Source of the DNA: Oscillospiraceae bacterium
GTDB taxonomy: Bacteria; Bacillota; Clostridia; Oscillospirales; Ruminococcaceae
DNA length: 64,000 nt
Direction: 5' to 3'
NCBI GenBank assembly: GCA_017518255.1
Contig: JAFWVK010000024.1
Location: 1-64,000 of the forward strand
The notes beneath the pieces are model-generated. The model did no database searches. It was given only the letters and a program-made list of their open reading frames with translations, and was not told where the DNA came from. The stretch's first letter is position 1. Each line of letters opens with the position of its first letter. This document shows, piece after piece, positions 43,092-52,776 of the stretch. Made by a program: the position numbers and the translations under genes.

Positions 43092-46000
43092 TTACGGAAG
43101 CGCGCTTGCCGTCGTAGTTGTCGTTGTTGTTGTCGACGTGCTCGTAGATGTACCTGTCATAGTGCTTGTCGTTTGCTCTCCTGTCTCAACATTCTTGGGA
43201 ACCGGAACAGCGATTGAAATCACATTCTGAATATTCTCATTGTCAATCGCCCAGATCGTGAAATCATAAGTATCGACTGTTACGGAGCCCTGATACTCCG
43301 GCGTAAATGCAAAGCCTTCTGCAAATCCGCCTTCCAGAGGAACTACCTCATCCGTCACATCTGTTTCCCTGCCATTGATCATCCATGATACAGCATATCC
43401 GTAACCGTTCTCACTCAGTTCAACAGACGGACGAATCTCAATCCGCTGTCCGATCTCCGCTTTGAGCGCAACAGGTGATTCCGTCGCGGTCGTCTTATAA
43501 ACGCCGTCAATGGATATGTCGCTCTTCAGCTTGACATTCCGGACAGAGAATGTCTTAGGAGTCGTATCAAATTTCATATTGACACTTCTGCGGTACACCG
43601 CGTTTTCAAGCCTTACTCTGAATGAAATGTTGTCAACATGCCATGTCGCAGTACCCGTCTCATCCACAAGGCTGATTTCAAAGGCTGTCAATTCATTGCA
43701 GTCCGGCACAAACAGCTTGATTGTCGCACTTTCACCTGTGATAAAGTTATCAACGATCATTGTCTTACCGGTCTCAGGATCCTTCTTTGTATACGGCTCG
43801 ATAAATGTCCGGATGTCGGGAATCGTCATGGTCTCGTTTTTCAGTCTGCTGGTCGTGTAGTGAATTCTCAACGTAACAGGGACATCCACACCTGCCTCGG
43901 CACCTGCTATTGCATCCGAAGTCTTAAATGTCAGTTCAAGCGGTGTCAGGGAAGTCAATCCTGCCAAGCCCTTTCTGTCCGCTTTCGGATCCGATTCAAC
44001 AATCGTGTCATGCATGACTTCTTTTTCCCGTATCTGGTTATCAACATAGAATTGCTTGTTGATACAGTAGCACCGTTCCAGAATATCGGCAGAATAATCC
44101 CTTGCCGCTCCGTCATCATTCTTCGTGTTTGTATCGGCAGGAATATAATTGGCTACCAGCGCATTTTTGACCTCGGCTGTAATGTTGCCGAACGATACGA
44201 TCTTATACGCTGTAATCTCGCTGACATACGGAATATTAAACGGGATTTCTGCCATCATGCCGGCTCTGATCTTCTGAATGCCGACATCGGAAAAATACAC
44301 ATACGGAGTATAGTACTTCTGCTGATGCTTCTCCGGCAAATTTTTGCTCAGGCTTGACTTATACTGAAACGCCACTGCAATATCATTGACATTCTTGTTT
44401 TCATCAGTCGGACCGAACAGTGTCATTTCCCTTGTATTCTCCGTAAAGGAGATCATGAGATTCTGGCACTTTTTATCCTCAGATACTGAAGTTCTGGAAG
44501 GCGCCGCTTTGAGTCCCAAGGTCGCGGATGCACCGCCCAGGTGGAACTCATAGCGTTTGATAATGACATTGTCTCTGACCTGTTCGACAATTGCACGGTC
44601 AAACATCATTCTGGAATTGCGGCAGGTAATGCCCAATGCCGTCAAAGTCTGCATATTGGATGCCGGAACACCCAGATAATAATACATTGCATCCTGTGTT
44701 CCGCTTCCTGCGGTAAACAGAGAACTCTGCCGCACCTGCATCACCTTTGAGAACGGAAGCGTATACTGGAATGCTGCACTGACCTCCGTTGAAGCGACAT
44801 CCCTGTTATATCCGGTCGGATACAGATAGAGATTCAGCGTATCATTGGTAGAATCGGGCAATCTGGTTACAGCGGATGTCCATGCCGTGCTTTCCGACCA
44901 TGTTATTGTAGAGTCGGAGAATTGAATCTCACGCTTGACACGTTCACCGACCGGCAGCTCAATCTTCATACCCAGACTTTTCGCATATTCATCCTCATAA
45001 ACCATACTGCATAGTTCGGATGTCTGCATATTGCGCAAGTAATCGCTTTCGTGATCGCCGTTCTGTTTCAGTATTACCGTACCGCTGTCGGAGAAAATCC
45101 GCGAAAGACTTATGCCGCTGATCACCCAGTAGGCAATACCTTTTGAACGGTTTACAACATACAGCGTCATACTCTTAATCGTTTTCACATCTGCAAGCGG
45201 CGGAAGAATGAATCGGTCGGTATGGTTCGGCCGGAGCATATAATCCGAATCCGTAACAGTGCCCAGCTTATTATACAGCGTCTGATCGCTTCCGTCGGAA
45301 GCACCTTCATAGGATCGCGGTGTTCGGTTCATATAGCTGTATAGCCTTGAAACGACGTCAAAGCTGACAGTCTGGGGCTGATCGTTCAGATCGAGATAGG
45401 TCAGGTCTGCTGCAATACTTGCTTCAAACGGCTCATAGCTTACATCCCACGGCCATGCACCGATTTCACAGTAAAGATAAATAACCTTCTGCTGATAAGA
45501 AACGGTATAGGTGCTTGCGAGTTCAACCAGCATACGGCCTTCCGGCTTTTTCTGTCCGTTCTGTGCTGCCCGGTCGCTGTAATCAATGCCGATCCAGCCG
45601 ACATTATCGAATACATACTGCATTCCGGCACCGCCGTTCGTGCGCTCCGTGACGGTAATCCGCTCAATATTCAGCTTATCGAACACATCGCTTTCGCTCG
45701 AAACATCCTCCGGAATAATACGGATTGCCGTAACATCGCCGTAGTTGCGGTTTACCTTGATAGCGAACAGTTCTTCCATTCCCGCCCGGAAACCGTCAGA
45801 GGTCAGCTGCTGGTTTGCAAGCACAAAAGCGCTGGTTCCGTTTTTGAACTGTAACTGGAAATAGAACTGGTTCCGCGAACCGGAATCACCGTTGACCGTA
45901 TACTTCACGGAATCGTTCGCAACCTTGACCGTCACGTCATAAGTAAGCTTGGAGCGGATAAAACCGAAATCGCGCTGTGTATCCTCATAGGACATCGAAT

Positions 46001-48620
46001 AACGCACGGTAGAATAATCCGGCTCCGCGGCAGGAATCACAGTTCCGGTTCCGGTTGTGATGTTATACGACTTACCGGCCGTAAAAAGCAGTTTCAGTGT
46101 AATCGGGAACGGCGGAATCACCGTATGCTTCAGCGTGCGGACAATCCGGTAATTGGATACAGCATTGATTGTATTCAGTGTCTGTGCATAGATTCGCCGT
46201 TTGCCGACAGAATCAAGAACAGAAACCGAGATACCGGCTATCTGAATCTCATCCGAAATATTATCGGTTGAGATCTGAACATTGGTAACAGCTGCCGCAT
46301 CGTCCAGCGTCACCGGAAACTCGATATATTTTCCGGGCGAGGTTCCGTAGAGATAGCCGAAGTTTGCAAGCCGGTCATCGGCAGTCGGCCAGTAGCCGAT
46401 ATAGTTCTTGACCGCTTCCTTTGCTTTAGTCACCTGACTGTATTTCGTGTTTCCGGAATAATCCTGATACGTCAGCTGAATATTCAGATTACAGTTCAGT
46501 ATTTTCCTGTCAATCTGATCTGTCCGGATACGAACCAGAAAATTCCCCATCGTCGGTGTTGCAATCAAAGGATCATCGGAGTCTTTATTATATTTAATCA
46601 GTTCAAAAGATGTCGTTGTACCGGGCGTGACACGGTAACCGCCCGCAATCGTCGTAGTAAAATAATATTCAGGCTTCGCTGACGAAAACGCAAATCCGTA
46701 GCTGTAACAGGTCAGCTTCTTTTGCGTTTCCGGATCTGTACCGTCTCCGTAATTGGACATCCGGCAGGTTCCCTTATAAACAGAAATACCTGCAATCGCA
46801 ACCACGTCCTTATCGAGCAGAGCCTGTAATGTCGTCGTTGATTTGGTAGAATGCTTCATGCCGCCGAGTGCGATACTGGTTCGTGCAGCACCGCCGACAT
46901 GGAGCCGAAGAGAGACAAGCTGTTCATATTCCGGGAGGCGCGCCGTAAATGCGAGCGTATCACCGCGCTGTGCAAGGCCGATTGTTCGCACGGTATCCCC
47001 CAACAATTTGCTCTGTCCGAGAACGGACAGCAGCACCGGCATGGAAACGCTTCGCGTCCAGCCGTTTTTATCGCGGTATTCGACCTCAATTGCAAGCTGT
47101 TCCTCAACGGGACTGCTGGTAACTGAATTTGTCAGTGTCGGTCGGATCAGCGATTCAAGACCGGCATCCAACTGATCGGCAATGTCGATCCGGAAGGAAT
47201 ATAAATCGTCAGCCGGATCAGACGTCTGTGACGTGTTGTCTCCCTCGTTTGAATTCTTCTTATCATTCAGCATTTTCAGGCGGTAATAAACAGAATCTTT
47301 GCCGCCCAGTATATGCAGCGTGTCATTGGTCGCGTGGAGCTGGACATGTCCGCCGTTTACGCTCTCCAATTTGCAGAGATACTGCTTACCGAGGCTGAGA
47401 AAATACTTGCCGGAATAGAATCCGTATTCTCCGTAGCCGTTGATTTTTGTGACCTTGCTGATTGAAAGTCCCTGCACGGTCCAGCTGCCGTCGGACATAA
47501 ACACATCTATCTCATCAACGGAAGAAATCGGATACTCGGTTTTGAAGAGAAACTCCTCTGTTGACCACTCCTGGAGTGCTTTTTCGGTCTGCGAGGGAGC
47601 ATTGATTTCGTAGCCCATAGATTTTAGAATACTATGTGTTTTTGTAAACCGGTCAGTCGTCATGTTCATTGTCTTTGTCGGTTCTCGTTTGGTCGTAGAG
47701 TCTATGGACATTTGAAAAGTCATATAATGTTTGTATTTTTCTTTCTCTTCTTTCATGTACTGCTGCGCAGCAGCTTCCAGATCTTCCCACGTTTCTCCGT
47801 CTGTCGGTGTACTGTATATTCTTGTTTCAAAGTAAGTACTCGGCGTTTCCCGGCGCACTCTTGAGGTGATTTTATACTTGACCACATACTCTTTTGTAGT
47901 GACATTAATTTTCAAGCCCTTGATATAGTCATTCGCCGCTTGCAGGGAGAATGTCTTGGGGAAGATAAACTTCGTCTGCTGAATTTTATTTGTATCCGTG
48001 TAACGGATTGCAAAATACTCAACCGTATTACCGGCTTTGATACCCGTTGCAACCGACATGGTATAAAGGTTCTCGTTTTCCGGTACCGTATATGAGAGGC
48101 TCTGGTCCATTTCTTCCAGAAAATGTGAAACAGACGGTGCCGGCAGCGTCGGTTCCTCACTGCCGGTTATCATTTCCTCATCCCACGGCTGCTCGGACTC
48201 CGCCTGAACATCCAGCTGCTGCCCGTTCTCGGAAATCTTGATGTTGCTGTCATCCGGAACGGTTTGCCCGTTCTCTCCCGAAACAGATGTTCCTTCACCG
48301 TTTTGACTTCCGGGGCTGCCGGATTCATTTGTAACCATCGTGACAGCCGACCCGGAAACAACTACTCCTTCGCCGTTTTGTTCTCCGGAGCTGACAGGTG
48401 CATTTGCATTCTCCGTAAGAGCCGGGGTCGTTGAAGTCTGATCGTCTTCCACTGCACGCGCATGAATCATCATCGGCGCAAGCAGCGATTTGGTTAAGCC
48501 CGCCGCCCATTGATTGACTTCGGGCGGCAGCGCCGAAGGCAGCCAGACAGCCAGCACTGCAAGAACCGTCAGACGCTTCCACAGGCGCTTTTTGGGAATC
48601 ATTCTTTCTTTCTTTTTCAT
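43092..48620 (-). CDS. giant secreted protein with about seven degenerate beta modules (1842 aa)
   Basis: A secreted protein: basic start, hydrophobic core (about 14-31) and a possible cleavage after HARA near residue 56. A Thr/Ser/Asn-rich linker (about 60-165) follows. About seven modules can be picked out near residues 505-620, 710-815, 915-995, 1068-1178, 1275-1365, 1413-1485 and 1578-1670. Each begins with a strand like 'IxLxYxDxxG' and later has 'xxVTAIxIxxxxxxxxWxIxGISxS'; a PLAT/LH2-like beta sandwich is one possible fold. The C-terminus is a poly-Thr tail with no LPxTG, transmembrane anchor or dockerin. The start overlaps the STAS gene by four bases. Candidate adhesin or surface tube component. 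Confidence 0.85.
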   Translation of the reverse strand: MKKKERMIPKKRLWKRLTVLAVLAVWLPSALPPEVNQWAAGLTKSLLAPMMIHARAVEDDQTSTTPALTENANAPVSSGEQNGEGVVVSGSAVTMVTNESGSPGSQNGEGTSVSGENGQTVPDDSNIKISENGQQLDVQAESEQPWDEEMITGSEEPTLPAPSVSHFLEEMDQSLSYTVPENENLYTMSVATGIKAGNTVEYFAIRYTDTNKIQQTKFIFPKTFSLQAANDYIKGLKINVTTKEYVVKYKITSRVRRETPSTYFETRIYSTPTDGETWEDLEAAAQQYMKEEKEKYKHYMTFQMSIDSTTKREPTKTMNMTTDRFTKTHSILKSMGYEINAPSQTEKALQEWSTEEFLFKTEYPISSVDEIDVFMSDGSWTVQGLSISKVTKINGYGEYGFYSGKYFLSLGKQYLCKLESVNGGHVQLHATNDTLHILGGKDSVYYRLKMLNDKKNSNEGDNTSQTSDPADDLYSFRIDIADQLDAGLESLIRPTLTNSVTSSPVEEQLAIEVEYRDKNGWTRSVSMPVLLSVLGQSKLLGDTVRTIGLAQRGDTLAFTARLPEYEQLVSLRLHVGGAARTSIALGGMKHSTKSTTTLQALLDKDVVAIAGISVYKGTCRMSNYGDGTDPETQKKLTCYSYGFAFSSAKPEYYFTTTIAGGYRVTPGTTTSFELIKYNKDSDDPLIATPTMGNFLVRIRTDQIDRKILNCNLNIQLTYQDYSGNTKYSQVTKAKEAVKNYIGYWPTADDRLANFGYLYGTSPGKYIEFPVTLDDAAAVTNVQISTDNISDEIQIAGISVSVLDSVGKRRIYAQTLNTINAVSNYRIVRTLKHTVIPPFPITLKLLFTAGKSYNITTGTGTVIPAAEPDYSTVRYSMSYEDTQRDFGFIRSKLTYDVTVKVANDSVKYTVNGDSGSRNQFYFQLQFKNGTSAFVLANQQLTSDGFRAGMEELFAIKVNRNYGDVTAIRIIPEDVSSESDVFDKLNIERITVTERTNGGAGMQYVFDNVGWIGIDYSDRAAQNGQKKPEGRMLVELASTYTVSYQQKVIYLYCEIGAWPWDVSYEPFEASIAADLTYLDLNDQPQTVSFDVVSRLYSYMNRTPRSYEGASDGSDQTLYNKLGTVTDSDYMLRPNHTDRFILPPLADVKTIKSMTLYVVNRSKGIAYWVISGISLSRIFSDSGTVILKQNGDHESDYLRNMQTSELCSMVYEDEYAKSLGMKIELPVGERVKREIQFSDSTITWSESTAWTSAVTRLPDSTNDTLNLYLYPTGYNRDVASTEVSAAFQYTLPFSKVMQVRQSSLFTAGSGTQDAMYYYLGVPASNMQTLTALGITCRNSRMMFDRAIVEQVRDNVIIKRYEFHLGGASATLGLKAAPSRTSVSEDKKCQNLMISFTENTREMTLFGPTDENKNVNDIAVAFQYKSSLSKNLPEKHQQKYYTPYVYFSDVGIQKIRAGMMAEIPFNIPYVSEITAYKIVSFGNITAEVKNALVANYIPADTNTKNDDGAARDYSADILERCYCINKQFYVDNQIREKEVMHDTIVESDPKADRKGLAGLTSLTPLELTFKTSDAIAGAEAGVDVPVTLRIHYTTSRLKNETMTIPDIRTFIEPYTKKDPETGKTMIVDNFITGESATIKLFVPDCNELTAFEISLVDETGTATWHVDNISFRVRLENAVYRRSVNMKFDTTPKTFSVRNVKLKSDISIDGVYKTTATESPVALKAEIGQRIEIRPSVELSENGYGYAVSWMINGRETDVTDEVVPLEGGFAEGFAFTPEYQGSVTVDTYDFTIWAIDNENIQNVISIAVPVPKNVETGEQTTSTMTGTSTSTSTTTTTTTTASALP

Positions 48621-48922
48621 TTGATATTCAACATCTCCGAAAAACCAGTCATTTCCAATACTTCTGCTACATAAGGTGCGAGGTTGGTAACAGTCAGATT
48701 ACCCCCCTTATTCCGCATCTTCATATACAAAATTTTAAGGGAACGAAGTCCTGCACTGGAAATATAGGACAGATCGCGCAGATTCAGCGTCACATCCTGA
48801 AAACGGTCTGCAACCTGCTGAAAAACTTTTGTTACATCCTCTGCGTTGGTCGAATCCAGGCGGCCGGAAAGAATCAGCTCACCCTCCGTTCCCCTGTTCA
48901 CAAGCTTTACGTCAATTTTCAT
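48617..48922 (-). CDS. STAS-domain protein inside the T4SS operon
   Basis: A 101-aa single STAS domain of the anti-sigma antagonist type, with the probable phosphosite Ser56 in YISSAGLRSL (53-62). It overlaps both neighbours by four bases: the PrgI-VirB4 gene upstream and the 1842-aa gene downstream. It must therefore be made in step with the secretion machine. It resembles the 98-aa STAS protein at 32720. Its kinase and phosphatase partners are not in the operon, but the HATPase and PP2C proteins encoded at 33.0-35.6 kb could serve. Confidence 0.9.
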   Translation of the reverse strand: MKIDVKLVNRGTEGELILSGRLDSTNAEDVTKVFQQVADRFQDVTLNLRDLSYISSAGLRSLKILYMKMRNKGGNLTVTNLAPYVAEVLEMTGFSEMLNIK

Positions 48923-51900
48923 GAATATCGCCTCTTTCTGTTTTCTTTCACAAATGCGGCAAGTTCTTCCAGCGAAACCTCCATGGTATCTACTTCTATT
49001 TCATCCATGCGTTCCATCAGGTTCATATCGGAATAATTGTCAAGCTGTTCGTCCAGCAGTGCCATAATGTCAAATTTCGGGCTGAAATCGTCGTCATCGC
49101 CGGATTCAGTCTCATCGTCAGAATCGTAATCCTCGTCTTCCTCGTCTTCCTCGTCTTCCTCAGAATCATACAGATTACTGTCATCGTAATCCTCGTCTTC
49201 CTCGTACTCATAGCGGTCGTCGGATTCATATGCCTCTTCTTCCGGCTCTTCAGCAGCAACCCCTTCATCGGATTCGTAGGATTCCTCAGTCTCATAGAGA
49301 TTCTCGTCTTCGTACTCGTCCTCATCGGGTTCAGGCTCATATGCTTCCTCTTTATAATAGGATTCTTCCTGAACGGGCTGCCGCGGCGATTCGGACCGGC
49401 GCGGAATAAAGATATCTTCCTCATCCGGCTGCACGGCGGAATTCCTTGCTACCTGTGCCTGCAAATCCTGAACGGTTGCCTGAAGCTGCTGCATTTCAAC
49501 CTCGCGCTTAACCTCCTCGCGAATGGTCGAAATCAGGGATGCTATATCGAGCTGCGGCTGAACCGGCTGCGCATAAACCTGCTGTGCATACGGCGGAACC
49601 GGAATCTGTGTAATCGGAGGTATTTCCCGCTGCGGTTCAACGGTTTCTTCAAAGCGAACGCTGCTGCTTTGGGGTTCTTCCTCCTCACTGTAATACAGAC
49701 GGTCTGCTTCCTCAGCATCTATCTCCGTGAAGTTGATGCCGATGTCATCGGAATCGGCTTCCTCCTCATACTCCTGCTCAGACAATCTTTCATTGAGATT
49801 GGCTTCATGCTCGGCGCGGCTGTCGCGGATCATCTCTTCCCAGTATGCCTTCCCTTCCTCATCATCGAAGTAATGGCTCCGGTAATGCTGCTGCTCGAAC
49901 ATATCCACCATCGGCTGCGAAACTTCAATCATAAATGAGGAACGGCTGGTCGGGCTCATAACAGTAAATGCACGGCCGCGCGGTGCGGTAACAATCTGAT
50001 CCTGCTCGATTTCGTTGATTCCGCCTGCTTTTTCGTACAGCTTGCAGAGGTCATCCATATCATTCGGTGCAAGGCCGAAAATGAAGCTGTACTGGCAGGC
50101 ATTGATAATTGCCGTGGACTTTCTGGCAATTTCCTCGCTGCCGACAAAGTCCTTGATATTCTGCGTAATTACAATCTGCATACCGTTGTATTTACGGATA
50201 CGCTTGGCAAGCTGGAACATAAAGTCCAGTGCAACCGGGAACTTGGTGTCGATGAAAACGTGCGCTTCATCAATTACCACGATCACCTTACGCTTTAAGC
50301 CGTATTTGGTATTGTAATCACGGTTTTTGATAATTTCATTATCCACGTATTTCAGAACGAGGAGCATCTGTGCATTTGCAATTGTTGAATTGCGGTTTGC
50401 AAGCAAAGACTGGAAATTGAACACAGAGAAATTCTCGTCGGTCGTAATCGAAGAAGGACCGTTCCAGATCGTTGCATTGCGTCCTCCTGTTGCAAACTTA
50501 GATACGTAGTTCATCAAAGTTTGCAGCATGGTTCTGAGGTAGGGGTTATTGGTACGCTGGAAATCCTCCAGCACAAGGTCATAGAGATCGTCAAAGATCG
50601 GATAATCCTCCGGTCTCAGTTTGGAAAGATTCGTATCCTCCGTAATGTTGAAATTAGTATACAGACGCTCGACCAGTGAATTCAGGTATTCGAGCGCATC
50701 TTTATCCACATCCGGCAGAATCTGGCGGAAAAACTCTTCCAGGAACTGCAAATGTGTTGCATAGCTGTTTCCGGATGCATCCGATTCGGATTCATCGTCA
50801 TCCAGTGCAGTAATAATATGAAACGGATTCAGTCTTCCGGAACTGGCATTTCCGACATTGATGACCTTGCCGTGCAGATTGTGCGCAAGCTCTGTATATT
50901 CATTTTCGGGGTCCAGAATGAATATTTTGGAGTCTTCCGACGCCATATTGGTCAGCAGCGACTTGGTGCCGTAGGATTTACCGGAACCGGATTTACCGAT
51001 AATAACCATATTGGAATTCACGCGCTCGGAATCACGGCGGAAAAAGTCGATAAAAACAGGAACACCGTCATTGGTTCCGAGGCGGATGCCGCCCTCGTCA
51101 GAAACGCGGGCATAGATCCACGGATACATTGCCGCAACGGTATTGGAAGGAATCCCGCGGCCGTCCTTATAAAACGGATCGTAAGCGGAGACCTGCGAGC
51201 CGATAAAACATTCATGCTGCGCAAAGTCCATGCCGTTGAGACGCATACCGGTTTCCTGCCAGCTTCTGCGGACAACTTTCTTCATGTCCGCGATTACCGG
51301 GAGCGATGAATTTTTCACGGCGTCCCCGTCAAGCTGAGCAGTCCGGGTAGTATCATACATACTAATATAAATATTAACTGTCAGGAGCGTTTCATTCTCC
51401 TGCTGCAGCGTTACAAGCAGCCGGCTGAGTGTCTCAATATGTGTTTCCAATTCAATGATTTTTGAGTCGATACTGGTCGCATTCACCTGACCGCGCAGTT
51501 CCTGCAAAGAGCGGTCAATCGCACGGATCGCCTTGGTACGGTCCATCGGTGTAGCCTTTATGACTACCTTTGTTGCGGGAATGGACATCACACCTGCCAG
51601 CCATGCGTCACCGACAACCGACGGATAATTGACAACCCGCATCTGATGGGTCACGATGCGGTCAACAACTGCCGTCCGCATCGTAAACGAAAGCGTCTCC
51701 GGCATTGCCCACTTGACATATTCCTCCGGTGCAAGGTTTTCGATTTCATTCTCGTCAAAATCGAGATGATTGGTATATTTCAGAAAAATTGCAAGCTCTT
51801 TGTCGGAAACAAGACGGCGAACCGGCAGTTCACCCTGCTGAAGTGCAATCAGTGCATTTTCGGTTTCGATCTGGAGCTGACGCTTACTGGAATTAAAAAG

Positions 51901-52746
51901 TGCCACATAATAGAACGGCTGAATCACCTTTTCGTCGGTGCAGAGATGCTCAATCCCGTTGATGCGGTCATACTGAATTTCAATACGGCTTTGCAGCTCT
52001 TCCTCGGAAAGCAAGCCTTTTTCATAGGAATTGCGGAGATCGCTGAGCTTTTCATACTCTTTTTCAAGATATCCGGTATATACAATCGGACGTTCAATCT
52101 TGATGATATTTGCCGCATATTCCATTCTCAGACCGCGAATAATCTTGCCGAAACAGTTCTCGATTGAAGCGTCACGGCGGTACTGGCTGAAAAAGCGAAA
52201 TTCAATCGGCGTTATTTCGATGACTGTGCCGTAATAACTGCCGTTATATTCGATAAAGCCTTCCGAAATTCCGGTAAACGGAATAATATTCTGCATCGGA
52301 CTGAATTTCTTCTCTTTTTTGGAGGTTTCAGATTTCGCTTCTTCATTCTTTCCGGCATTCTCATCCTCAGTCTTTTTTCGCTCTTTTTCGTACATAATCT
52401 GTTCGATTGCTGCACGAATATGTTCTTTAGATTCTGAATCCGGTTCCTCCTGTGTTTCTTTCTTTTTCAGAGCCGCATCTTTTACGGCACGCCGATAGCC
52501 GCGCGGATACGAAAGATAACGTAAAACGCCGAGCAAAAGGATATAATTCGGCTGTGAATCCAGCCGGAACAGAAGCAAACCGCAAATGGCAATAATACCG
52601 ATAATAATGTATAAGCGGCCGGGGAAGGTTGAAAGGAGAACAAGGGTGAGCAAAGTCAGACCTATCATAGCGACAATGACATCACCGAGCGTGACTCCGC
52701 GGAATAATTCAATTTTTACTTTGGTTTTTCCGGGTATCAGTCTCAT
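48919..52746 (-). CDS. PrgI-VirB4 fusion ATPase with acidic C-terminal tail
   Basis: A 1275-aa T4SS energy protein. Residues about 10-105 form a PrgI/VirB3-like part with two membrane helices. The VirB4/TraE ATPase follows, with Walker A GKSGSGKSYG (about 580-590) and Walker B VIVVIDEAH (about 817-825). Beyond about residue 1030 a Pro/Gln stretch leads into an extreme Asp/Glu tail (about 1108-1222) and a conserved-looking helical end with SLEELAAFVKENRKRR. Such tails are not usual for VirB4. ATG 52746 is preferred because AAAGGAAAA precedes it; ATG 52764 lacks a ribosome site. It drives substrate or pilin transport. Confidence 0.93.
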   Translation of the reverse strand: MRLIPGKTKVKIELFRGVTLGDVIVAMIGLTLLTLVLLSTFPGRLYIIIGIIAICGLLLFRLDSQPNYILLLGVLRYLSYPRGYRRAVKDAALKKKETQEEPDSESKEHIRAAIEQIMYEKERKKTEDENAGKNEEAKSETSKKEKKFSPMQNIIPFTGISEGFIEYNGSYYGTVIEITPIEFRFFSQYRRDASIENCFGKIIRGLRMEYAANIIKIERPIVYTGYLEKEYEKLSDLRNSYEKGLLSEEELQSRIEIQYDRINGIEHLCTDEKVIQPFYYVALFNSSKRQLQIETENALIALQQGELPVRRLVSDKELAIFLKYTNHLDFDENEIENLAPEEYVKWAMPETLSFTMRTAVVDRIVTHQMRVVNYPSVVGDAWLAGVMSIPATKVVIKATPMDRTKAIRAIDRSLQELRGQVNATSIDSKIIELETHIETLSRLLVTLQQENETLLTVNIYISMYDTTRTAQLDGDAVKNSSLPVIADMKKVVRRSWQETGMRLNGMDFAQHECFIGSQVSAYDPFYKDGRGIPSNTVAAMYPWIYARVSDEGGIRLGTNDGVPVFIDFFRRDSERVNSNMVIIGKSGSGKSYGTKSLLTNMASEDSKIFILDPENEYTELAHNLHGKVINVGNASSGRLNPFHIITALDDDESESDASGNSYATHLQFLEEFFRQILPDVDKDALEYLNSLVERLYTNFNITEDTNLSKLRPEDYPIFDDLYDLVLEDFQRTNNPYLRTMLQTLMNYVSKFATGGRNATIWNGPSSITTDENFSVFNFQSLLANRNSTIANAQMLLVLKYVDNEIIKNRDYNTKYGLKRKVIVVIDEAHVFIDTKFPVALDFMFQLAKRIRKYNGMQIVITQNIKDFVGSEEIARKSTAIINACQYSFIFGLAPNDMDDLCKLYEKAGGINEIEQDQIVTAPRGRAFTVMSPTSRSSFMIEVSQPMVDMFEQQHYRSHYFDDEEGKAYWEEMIRDSRAEHEANLNERLSEQEYEEEADSDDIGINFTEIDAEEADRLYYSEEEEPQSSSVRFEETVEPQREIPPITQIPVPPYAQQVYAQPVQPQLDIASLISTIREEVKREVEMQQLQATVQDLQAQVARNSAVQPDEEDIFIPRRSESPRQPVQEESYYKEEAYEPEPDEDEYEDENLYETEESYESDEGVAAEEPEEEAYESDDRYEYEEDEDYDDSNLYDSEEDEEDEEDEDYDSDDETESGDDDDFSPKFDIMALLDEQLDNYSDMNLMERMDEIEVDTMEVSLEELAAFVKENRKRRYS

Positions 52747-52776
52747 TTCTTGTTTTCCTTTCATCCACTTAACCGG

